DNA of 44,512 nt from positions 1 through 44,512 of the forward strand of contig JBMNTB010000014.1 of NCBI GenBank assembly GCA_050945515.1, read 5' to 3'. The translations under genes and the position numbers were made by a program. Below are positions 1-6,642 of this stretch, piece after piece; position 1 is the stretch's first letter, and each line of letters opens with the position of its first letter. Below the pieces are notes generated by a model. That model saw nothing but the letters and a program-made list of their open reading frames with translations. It was not told the DNA's origin and searched no databases. Origin of the DNA: UBA1046 sp050945515. Its GTDB lineage: Bacteria > Bacillota > Clostridia > Saccharofermentanales > DTU023.

Positions 1-1633
1 GCTCAGCAATATTCAAAGGTATAGATCCATATCTTAGTAAATGATCATGATATTGCTTAATATCAAAATTACTGTCTAAGTTACTCTCAGCTTTTGTTCG
101 AAATTCTCGCATTTTCAAACTCCCATATTTATAGGCAAGAGCTTGACCCGGCATATCAACGGAATAGCGCATTGTTTCCGTGAAGATCTCTCGTTCGGTT
201 AGAAAGGTGTGCTTGCGCATAAATTCTCTAGCTTCTTCTATGCTCCAATGAAGGGCATTAAGCCCAGTATCAACCACCAATCTGCTACACAGTACAAGAT
301 CCCAAATGTATCTTCCGTATAGATCAAAAAGACTATACACGCCCATTTCATTAGCTAGATCCGCAGCATATTCTGCCCAGCCATCAGCAAATGCCGTGTT
401 AAAATGCTCTCTACTGATAGCTGGTAAAGACATATCTTCAGCGATCAAATTCATTTGAAAATGGTGGCCAGGTAATAATTCATGGCTTACAATCGCAGCA
501 GTTCTAATCTGTGACCTTTCCGATAATTCTGCTGCACTAAAATAAAATACTCCTTCTTTTTCGTCGCCTATAGGAACAGAGTAATATCCCCAGGAAGTCG
601 TAGACTCACTCTCTTTTGGCATTGCTTGGGATCGACAACCAGCTTTGGGATGTCTGATGAAATATCTATTCATCCTGGGTTTAATTTTCTCTAAGATCTG
701 ATCATATCGCGCTTGAAGTTGTTGTGCACTATTATCAAAATATAGCCTTTCCGTTTCTAGATATTGGTTGAAGCTTATTAAATCCATATCAAATCCCAAA
801 GCATGGATTATAGCTTGCATAGTGTCTTTTGTTTTACGAAGTTCGCGAAGACCTATTTCATGCAAATTATTTGCGGATTCTGGATAAGATGTATAGGTTA
901 GAATCTGATCATAGTAATAATCTAAACCACCACGAATATTGCATAAACCAGGTGCCACTTCTCGCTTGGTTTGGTTATATGAGTAACTTAAAAAGTCCAG
1001 AATATATTTTAGAGACAAATTTAGATCTGTTATTGCTTCTTCTATATTAAGACGATACCTAGCAGAAAAATCCAGTTTAACATTCGAACGCAGCCAAGGT
1101 TTAAGCTTGCTATCTTCTTTCTGTATCAGGCTCTTTATTAAGCTTATGCAAATCTGAACTTGCTCCGCTGGCAATAAGATTCCTCTTTTTTCCTGCTCTT
1201 GCAACTTAGCAATCATTAAATTTAATTTCATGGGGAATTGATTAAGCAGCATGAGATAATAATCCTGATCGTTTGAATTATTAAATGAATAGTTCTCTAA
1301 TTTTTTTATTACATAAGGCAGAGGGGTTGTGTTATGGGTAATATCAAATTTATACCAATAATTCCTAGCATTACGAATAATATACTGAAAAAAATCGGCA
1401 GCAATATCTAAAATTATTCTTTCTGCAAAAGAAATATCTGCCAAATCTTTCACAGAATTTATTTGAATTAGTGCAGCATTACTTATCTCCTTATTCTTAT
1501 TTGCACGTTCTTCAGATAGATCAAATAATTGATCATCACGGAAATCACTCCTAATAAAACTGCTGAAATCGTTAACATGAATCTGATAATAGTAGTCATC
1601 TAACATTATCTTGATTTCGGGTCGAATATTCAT
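1..1633 (-). CDS. DUF885 family peptidase-like protein (C-terminus cut by window edge)
   Basis: The frame is open from an ATG at 1633 to the left edge, giving about 544 residues, so only a short C-terminal tail is missing. The sequence shows the DUF885 signature: an HELLPGHH motif (HExxH-like with a second His) and, later, a DMPGQALAYKYG motif. DUF885 proteins are predicted zinc-dependent peptidases or hydrolases whose substrates are mostly unknown. No signal peptide is seen at the N-terminus, so it is probably cytoplasmic. The start at 1633 is preceded by GGAG at good spacing; an in-frame ATG at 1660 has no ribosome binding site. The gene is monocistronic as far as can be seen, with its own promoter next to the end of mtnA. 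Family assignment is confident, the reaction is not known. Confidence 0.85.
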   Translation of the reverse strand, partial: MNIRPEIKIMLDDYYYQIHVNDFSSFIRSDFRDDQLFDLSEERANKNKEISNAALIQINSVKDLADISFAERIILDIAADFFQYIIRNARNYWYKFDITHNTTPLPYVIKKLENYSFNNSNDQDYYLMLLNQFPMKLNLMIAKLQEQEKRGILLPAEQVQICISLIKSLIQKEDSKLKPWLRSNVKLDFSARYRLNIEEAITDLNLSLKYILDFLSYSYNQTKREVAPGLCNIRGGLDYYYDQILTYTSYPESANNLHEIGLRELRKTKDTMQAIIHALGFDMDLISFNQYLETERLYFDNSAQQLQARYDQILEKIKPRMNRYFIRHPKAGCRSQAMPKESESTTSWGYYSVPIGDEKEGVFYFSAAELSERSQIRTAAIVSHELLPGHHFQMNLIAEDMSLPAISREHFNTAFADGWAEYAADLANEMGVYSLFDLYGRYIWDLVLCSRLVVDTGLNALHWSIEEAREFMRKHTFLTEREIFTETMRYSVDMPGQALAYKYGSLKMREFRTKAESNLDSNFDIKQYHDHLLRYGSIPLNIAE

Positions 1634-1658
1634 AAATTCTCCATATTCTGATTCAAGC

Positions 1659-1723
1659 ATTGACTTATTCTTTGAGTCAATTGTCTATCAGTTTTATCTT
1701 ATCATTTCAATATTACAGATCAA
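1659..1723 (-). promoter_or_regulatory. Promoter and inverted repeat upstream of the DUF885 gene
   Basis: Read on the minus strand, a -35 TTGATC (1718-1723) and a -10 TAAGAT (1696-1701) are separated by 16 bp. Just downstream lies an inverted repeat ATTGACT/AGTCAAT (1659-1665 and 1675-1681, 9 bp apart), placed where a repressor could block transcription. Seen by eye only. Confidence 0.4.
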
Positions 1724-1725
1724 CT

Positions 1726-2949
1726 CTACAGCTTGCCTGTAAAGGGCGGGTAGATTATACCGTGTTCGGTTACGATTGCTGTGATCAGGTCAGCGGGTGT
1801 TACATCGAAGCCGGGATTGTAGACCGGAACCTCCGGTGGGCAGATATAATCGCCATTGATCAGCCTGATTTCATCAGCGCTGCGCTCTTCGATGGGAATG
1901 TCCGCCCCGGTCGGGCAGGACAGATCTATGGTCGAGGTCGGTGCGGCAATATAGAAGGGGATGCCGAAGTGGCGGGCCAGAATGGCAACTCCCAGGGTGC
2001 CGATTTTATTTGCGGTATCGCCATTGGCGGCGACTCGGTCGCAGCCGGTGATGCAGGCTTGGATCTTGCCCTGGCTCATCACACTGGCGGCCATATTGTC
2101 ACAGATCAGGACGAGATCCGCACCGGCCTGCTGCAGTTCAAAAGCTGTTAATCGTGCTCCCTGCTGGCGGGGTCTGGTCTCATCGACATAGATGCGGAGC
2201 GGAATGCCCCGCTCCAGCGCCAGATAGAAGGGAGCGGTAGCCGTACCATAGCCAGTAGTGGCCAGTGCACCGGCATTGCAATGTGTCAGAACACCGTCGC
2301 CGGGTTCCAGCAAACTCAGGAGATGCTCGCCGATCGCTCGATTGGTATTAAGATCTTCCTCTTGGATTAGAGCGGCTTCACATTCCAGACAGGAGAACAG
2401 TTGCGCCAGCATGGCGCCTTCGACAAATACTGATAAGTCATGCTCTAAACAACGGCGAGCCGCAGCCAACATGCGTGAAACGGCCCATTCCAGATTGACA
2501 GCTGTGGGGCGGGCCGAGATCAGATAGTCGGCTCGTTGTGCAAAAGCGGTCAAGAAATCTCCGGCGGTGATACGGGTATTGGTTTTGTCAGGCATGATGG
2601 CAGGAGAAGGAACCCTCTTTGTTTTACCTGGACTTTCTTCTGTTGGACTACAAATTCGACCATTAGAGAAGCACTCGCTCAGATCTGAAGCTGGGACCGA
2701 GATGATCTCATCCTGTGTATCGATAGGGAATTCGGCTTTACCATCCGCCGTCAGAAGTTCCCGGGCTGCCAGCACCATACCGTAGGCGGCGGCAACTCCG
2801 ATCGCCGGCGCGCCGCGCACTACCATATCGCGAATCGCTTCGTACACACCGTCAACGGTGTCATATTCGAGATAGCTGATCCTGGCGGGCAGCTCTCTTT
2901 GATCGAGCAGACTAAGCCGCCCCTCCGACCAGCGCAAAGTATCCACCAT
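1726..2949 (-). CDS. mtnA: S-methyl-5-thioribose-1-phosphate isomerase with an internal insertion
   Basis: Methionine salvage enzyme that isomerises 5-methylthioribose-1-phosphate to 5-methylthioribulose-1-phosphate in the cytoplasm. Diagnostic motifs are RGAPAIGVAAAYG near residue 45, THCNAGALAT with the catalytic Cys, and CDRVAANGDTANKIGT with the catalytic Asp. The start at 2949 is chosen because GAGGAGG lies just upstream; a longer open frame to 3057 exists but has no such site. The protein is 407 residues against about 350 for the family. The excess is a polar Ser/Pro/Thr-rich segment at about residues 68-128, between the N-terminal domain and the SARPTAVNLEWA motif. No other methionine-salvage gene is in the window, so pathway context is missing. 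The catalytic residues are intact, so I expect an active enzyme. Confidence 0.93.
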   Translation of the reverse strand: MVDTLRWSEGRLSLLDQRELPARISYLEYDTVDGVYEAIRDMVVRGAPAIGVAAAYGMVLAARELLTADGKAEFPIDTQDEIISVPASDLSECFSNGRICSPTEESPGKTKRVPSPAIMPDKTNTRITAGDFLTAFAQRADYLISARPTAVNLEWAVSRMLAAARRCLEHDLSVFVEGAMLAQLFSCLECEAALIQEEDLNTNRAIGEHLLSLLEPGDGVLTHCNAGALATTGYGTATAPFYLALERGIPLRIYVDETRPRQQGARLTAFELQQAGADLVLICDNMAASVMSQGKIQACITGCDRVAANGDTANKIGTLGVAILARHFGIPFYIAAPTSTIDLSCPTGADIPIEERSADEIRLINGDYICPPEVPVYNPGFDVTPADLITAIVTEHGIIYPPFTGKL

Positions 2950-2984
2950 CTGATCCTCCTCTCTACGATAACACTCTTCCTCTC

Positions 2985-3118
2985 TATGATAGAGGAAAAG
3001 TACTCGGCGCAATCGTCCACACTCGTGAAGTACGCCGGTTGTTCTAGCCGCGCTCAACTAACTGTTTACATAACACTCACGCACGTAAAACACTAGCTGC
3101 TTTTATGATAGAGGAAAA
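2985..3118. repeat. 15-bp direct repeat in the mtnA leader
   Basis: TATGATAGAGGAAAA occurs at 2985-2999 and 3104-3118. Each copy is preceded by ATAACACTC (2968-2976 and 3070-3078), so a composite unit is repeated in the same order with different internal spacing. The first copy also sits in a 13-bp palindrome, CTCTATGATAGAG (2982-2994). This suggests a partial duplication of the leader or a pair of regulatory sites. Confidence 0.5.
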
Positions 3119-3133
3119 AGTCCGCCCTCACAA
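3105..3133 (-). promoter_or_regulatory. Probable mtnA promoter
   Basis: On the minus strand, TTGTGA (3128-3133) and TATCAT (3105-3110) are separated by exactly 17 bp and point towards mtnA, giving a leader of about 150 nt. The -10 lies in one of two copies of a 15-bp direct repeat; the other copy is at 2985-2999, close to the start codon. Confidence 0.45.
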
Positions 3134-3257
3134 TTCGGCATTTTGTTATAGTAGGAGACAGACGAAGGCGTCAGGCAGATAAATTATTACGCTTGGCGGT
3201 TGCTATGGGACTTCATTTTGCCGCTTCATTTGGCCGGACGTTTGTAATTACGGACGG

Positions 3258-3291
3258 CGGACTGTCTTCGACAGACGGACTGTCTTCGACA
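3258..3291. repeat. 18-bp-period tandem repeat before the MFS gene
   Basis: CGGACTGTCTTCGACA occurs at 3258-3273 and again at 3276-3291, immediately before the AAAGGAG ribosome binding site. The rest of the stretch 2950-3307 holds the mtnA leader and promoter; I see no gene in it. Confidence 0.6.
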
Positions 3292-3307
3292 AAGGAGTGA
3301 AAAGGAT

Positions 3308-4693
3308 TTGAGTACACAGCGGAAGAAAGGCTTCAATAAGTGGGTGATTGTAGTCTCCTGCTTTTTTGTGATGGCTCTGACCGTCGGCATCATTTACAAT
3401 GTTTTTACGATCTTTACCATCCCGGTAACAGAGGGGCTGGGAATCAGCCGGCAGAGTTTCTCACTGGCTCAGACTCTGATCCTGGTGACTACAATCTTCG
3501 TCAATCTGATCATCAGCCGCCTGATAGATAGATATGGCCTGATCCGTCTGTTCAGGATTTTCGCCATCCTGACGCCACTGTTCTATCTCGGCTTTGCTTT
3601 CGTCAATCATCTCTGGCAACTGTATGCGATTTCGCTCCTGGTCGGGATCGCGCAATGCTTCATTACGATGGTGCCGGTTTCCGCCTTGCTCAATAGCTGG
3701 TTTGACCGCGATATAGGTCTGGCGCTGGGAATTACTTTCATGGGCAGCGGTATCGGCGGTATGGTCCTCAATCCACTGGTCAATGTTATTATCGAATCCC
3801 TGAGCTGGCGGCACGCTTTTGGCTTTCTGACGCTGCTCATGTTCGTCTTCGTGGTGCCGATCGGCTTCTTCGTTCTCCGCCTGCCGCCGCATCCGGCCGG
3901 CAGTGCTGTTTTTGAATCAGGTATAGAAGAAACGGCGGGAACAATATCTTCTGATCTGAATGGCGTGATTGCTGCCGAAGCCGGAAAAACAGTATCCACG
4001 GCAACTACAACCACCGCATTAGCTGACAAGGCATCAGCCTCTGACGCACTCGGAACCTCCCCTGCAGTAGAAGTGGCTGATGTGGTCAATGAATACTTAA
4101 CCACGGGCAAAGGAGTGGCTGCCGATCGCAAGTTCTGGCTGCTGGCCCTGGCTTTTCTCTGCAATGGAGTTGCCGGCTACAGCATTATCAACTTCGTGAC
4201 GCCTTATTTCCGTGATCTTGGTTATTCTTCCTATTACGCCGCCAATGTTATGGCTATGTCCATGGGGCTACTGGCCGTAGGAAAAGTTTTTCTCGGCCTG
4301 ATCTATGACCGTACCTCAGTTCGCTTCGCAACGCTGCTGGCTATTTTTGCCGCTTTCACAGGCCTGGGGGCGCTCTGCCTGGCACACTATACCTGGGCGT
4401 TGGTGCCTCTGGCATTCGGCAACCTCCTGGGCAGCCCGGCCGGCACAGTCTCGCCACCTTTGGTAGCGCGAGGAATTTTCCGACCGGAAGATTATTCTAA
4501 AGTCAATAGCCTCTTTGTATCTTTTTATAATATCGGCATGACCTTTACGCCCATTATCGGCAATACCATCTTCGATCTGACCGGCAGCTACCGGCCACAT
4601 TTTATAGCCATGCTCATACCTATGGCCCTCTGCTTCTTCCTGTTTTATCTGGTACTGCCGCGGGAAAAGGGCAAAACTGCAGCGGACAGATAG
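3308..4693 (+). CDS. MFS transporter, oxalate/formate-antiporter-like
   Basis: Integral membrane carrier of the major facilitator superfamily with about 12 hydrophobic segments. The first helices contain the MFS-type loop LIDRYGLIRLFR and the region GSGIGGMVLNPLVN, which resembles the OFA (oxalate/formate antiporter) group; the substrate cannot be read from sequence. The start is TTG at 3308 with AAAGGAG and AAGGA just upstream. The central cytoplasmic loop, about residues 197-272, is unusually long and rich in Ala, Thr, Ser and Glu. The neighbouring genes do not share its function, and it is probably transcribed alone. It is more distant from the two MFS genes at 8103-10641 than those are from each other. 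Confidence 0.85.
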   Translation: MSTQRKKGFNKWVIVVSCFFVMALTVGIIYNVFTIFTIPVTEGLGISRQSFSLAQTLILVTTIFVNLIISRLIDRYGLIRLFRIFAILTPLFYLGFAFVNHLWQLYAISLLVGIAQCFITMVPVSALLNSWFDRDIGLALGITFMGSGIGGMVLNPLVNVIIESLSWRHAFGFLTLLMFVFVVPIGFFVLRLPPHPAGSAVFESGIEETAGTISSDLNGVIAAEAGKTVSTATTTTALADKASASDALGTSPAVEVADVVNEYLTTGKGVAADRKFWLLALAFLCNGVAGYSIINFVTPYFRDLGYSSYYAANVMAMSMGLLAVGKVFLGLIYDRTSVRFATLLAIFAAFTGLGALCLAHYTWALVPLAFGNLLGSPAGTVSPPLVARGIFRPEDYSKVNSLFVSFYNIGMTFTPIIGNTIFDLTGSYRPHFIAMLIPMALCFFLFYLVLPREKGKTAADR

Positions 4694-4750
4694 CGGGCAG
4701 ATAATATTTATATATAATGTACATAGTTATTAATTAGCTACAGAAGACTG

Positions 4751-4787
4751 ACCATTTTACAAGATCTTCTGTTCTGACTAAAATGGT
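4751..4787. promoter_or_regulatory. Inverted repeat in the gap before pntAA
   Basis: ACCATTTTA (4751-4759) and TAAAATGGT (4779-4787) form a perfect 9-bp inverted repeat with a 19-nt loop. A second, mutually exclusive pairing is AGAAGA (4742-4747) with TCTTCT (4765-4770). No T-run follows, so it is not a typical terminator; it could mark the end of the MFS transcript or be a regulatory structure. The rest of 4694-5018 is AT-rich and holds the pntAA promoter. Confidence 0.3.
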
Positions 4788-4917
4788 TTATATGAAGTAA
4801 CTAATTTTCATTTTAACTTTCTATTCGTAAGTGAATTATTAGCTTTTTTCATCGGTAATGATTTTAATTCAAATCTTTTCCGGTTATTCATAATGCATAA
4901 AAATTGTTGTATTTTTG

Positions 4918-4923
4918 TATAAT
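4918..4923 (+). promoter_or_regulatory. pntAA promoter -10 element
   Basis: A perfect TATAAT at 4918-4923 lies about 95 bp upstream of the pntAA start. I find no convincing -35 at 16-18 bp spacing, so it may depend on an activator. Confidence 0.4.
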
Positions 4924-4963
4924 GTCAAAAAATCAGTGTTTTTCAGGAGTAAATCATTGCTAA

Positions 4964-4981
4964 TAACATTAATTAATGTTA
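4964..4981. promoter_or_regulatory. 18-bp perfect palindrome, candidate operator of the pnt operon
   Basis: TAACATTAATTAATGTTA is fully symmetric and lies about 40 bp downstream of the TATAAT, between the likely transcription start and the ribosome binding site. This is a usual position for a repressor operator. The regulator is unknown. Confidence 0.5.
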
Positions 4982-5018
4982 CGATATGTAATCATAGATT
5001 CATATTTGGAGGTAGATT

Positions 5019-6176
5019 ATGATCGTTGGTATTCCTAAAGAAATTATGCCCGGTGAGCAGCGTGTGTCTGCAACACCGGAAACAGTTAAAAAAATGGTTA
5101 CGGACGGATTACAAGTCCTAGTGGAGAAAGGAGCCGGTACAGGTTCTTTTTATCATGATCCGGAATATCAGGAAGCCGGCGCGGAACTCGTAGATACAGC
5201 CAAAGAAGTCTTCGACCGGGCAGAGATCATCCTCAAGGTCAAAGAGCCGCAGTTCAATGCCGATTATGGTAAAAATGAAGCAGACCTGATGCATCGGGGA
5301 CAGATCCTAATCACCTTTATTCATCCTGCTTCACCCGTCAACCATGGAATGGTGCGGAAACTGGCGGAAAACGGCATCACTGCCCTGACCTTAGACGCTA
5401 TACCACGTATCTCCCGCGCCCAAAACATGGACGCTCTGACTTCAATGTCCACTTGCGCCGGCTACAAAGGCATACTGCTGGCGGCCAACGCCCTGCCCAA
5501 ATTCGTGCCGCAAATCTTTTCGGCAGTCGGCATGGTCAAGCCGATCAATGCCCTGATCATTGGTGCCGGCGTCGGAGGTTTGCAAGCCTTGGCTACAGCC
5601 AAGAGACTGGGCGCCATAACCTATGCCGCAGACATCAGACCGGATGCTGTAACTCAAGCTCAGTCTTTGGGCGCCAAGATAGTCGAGACCGGGGTACCCA
5701 GTGAAGAGGCTGTCGGTGAAGGCGGCTACGCTCTGCAGCTCTCTGAAGAGCGCCTGGCAGAGGAGCGCGGATTGCTGGCACCACAGCTTGAGCAGATGGA
5801 CATCGTTTTCCTCTCAGCCCTAGTTCCCGGCAAAGTCGCCCCTATTCTGGTCACCGAAGATATGGTCAAGAGAATGAAGCCCGGTTCAGCTATTGTTGAC
5901 ATCTCGATCGACCAGGGCGGTAATTGTGAAATCACCCCGCCGGGCGCCGTGGAAGTCAAACATGGTGTCACTTTGATCGGCATTAAAAATCTGCCCGGGC
6001 ATCTGCCGCAGAGTGCCACCTGGATGTTTGCCCATAATGTCTATAATCTGGTGCATTATCTCTGCCGGGACGGCGAGATCGTGCTCGACTTCAGTGATGA
6101 AATCATCGCTTCAATCTTGACCACCCATGACGGTGAGATTGTTCATCAAGGCGCCCGCGAGGCGATGGGTCTATAG
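5019..6176 (+). CDS. pntAA: NAD(P) transhydrogenase subunit alpha, NAD-binding part
   Basis: Soluble NAD(H)-binding domain I of proton-translocating transhydrogenase, which transfers hydride between NAD(H) and NADP(H) in exchange for proton movement. The 385-residue sequence has the AlaDH/PNT fold: an N-terminal GIPKEIMPGEQRVSATPE motif, the nucleotide-binding loop GAGVGGLQA at about residue 183 followed by an Asp-containing ADIRP strand end, and VDISIDQGGNCE. Alanine dehydrogenase is excluded because pntAB and pntB follow directly. GGAGG precedes the ATG at good spacing. The gene is separated from pntAB by only 61 bp, which hold a terminator-like hairpin. Proteins of this length usually occur with a separate small membrane subunit, as here. 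Confidence 0.93.
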   Translation: MIVGIPKEIMPGEQRVSATPETVKKMVTDGLQVLVEKGAGTGSFYHDPEYQEAGAELVDTAKEVFDRAEIILKVKEPQFNADYGKNEADLMHRGQILITFIHPASPVNHGMVRKLAENGITALTLDAIPRISRAQNMDALTSMSTCAGYKGILLAANALPKFVPQIFSAVGMVKPINALIIGAGVGGLQALATAKRLGAITYAADIRPDAVTQAQSLGAKIVETGVPSEEAVGEGGYALQLSEERLAEERGLLAPQLEQMDIVFLSALVPGKVAPILVTEDMVKRMKPGSAIVDISIDQGGNCEITPPGAVEVKHGVTLIGIKNLPGHLPQSATWMFAHNVYNLVHYLCRDGEIVLDFSDEIIASILTTHDGEIVHQGAREAMGL

Positions 6177-6188
6177 TCTGACCAATAT

Positions 6189-6226
6189 TGCCACCGGCAC
6201 TTCAGCCGGTGGCATTTTATTTTTTG
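6189..6226 (+). terminator. Terminator-like hairpin inside the pnt operon
   Basis: TGCCACCGGC (6189-6198) pairs perfectly with GCCGGTGGCA (6205-6214) over a 6-nt loop, followed by TTTTATTTTTT. This is a strong intrinsic terminator pattern. Since pntAB and pntB need pntAA, it probably acts as a partial terminator that lowers downstream expression. Confidence 0.75.
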
Positions 6227-6237
6227 TGAGGTGAAAA

Positions 6238-6576
6238 TTGTCTGCGATTCAATTTGTCTTATTGGCTATTTTTGTGGTATCCGCTCTGGTCGGATACAAG
6301 ATTATCAACCGCGTGCCGAGTCTATTGCACACGCCTTTGATGTCTGGTATGAACGCTTTCTCCGGCGTCACAATCTTAGGCTGTTTAGCGGCGACAGCAG
6401 CTACCGGTACTTTGGGTGAACCGGGCGTCAACTGGATAGCCAGGATTTTTGGCTATGTCGCCATTATCTTGGCTATGTTAAACGTAGTAGGCGGATTTGC
6501 CGTCACAGACCGGATGCTGCGCATGTTCCACAGCGAATCTGCTGACAGGACCGATAAACCCGGAGGTCAGGACTAA
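6238..6576 (+). CDS. pntAB: NAD(P) transhydrogenase subunit alpha, membrane part
   Basis: Small membrane subunit matching the C-terminal transmembrane part of the PntA chain, which helps form the proton channel with PntB. The 112 residues hold about three hydrophobic helices and the conserved run LLHTPLMSGMNAFSG. The family motif PLMSGTNAxSG appears here with Met in place of Thr. The start is a TTG at 6238, with GAGGTG close upstream. The stop overlaps the next ATG as TAATG at 6574-6578, but that ATG is not in the PntB frame. The charged tail after the last helix is short and polar. Confidence 0.9.
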   Translation: MSAIQFVLLAIFVVSALVGYKIINRVPSLLHTPLMSGMNAFSGVTILGCLAATAATGTLGEPGVNWIARIFGYVAIILAMLNVVGGFAVTDRMLRMFHSESADRTDKPGGQD

Positions 6577-6642
6577 TGTTAAATTCTCTTATTTCAGTCG
6601 CTGTCATGGCACAAAAGCAGCACAGTCAATATCATACCCCAT

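Noticed and set aside
1660..2151. Open frame of 163 codons on the plus strand
   Set aside because: It lies antisense to the well-supported mtnA coding region and has no ribosome binding site or family motif.
5019..6176. pntAA considered as alanine dehydrogenase
   Set aside because: The fold is shared, but pntAB and pntB follow directly, so it belongs to the transhydrogenase.
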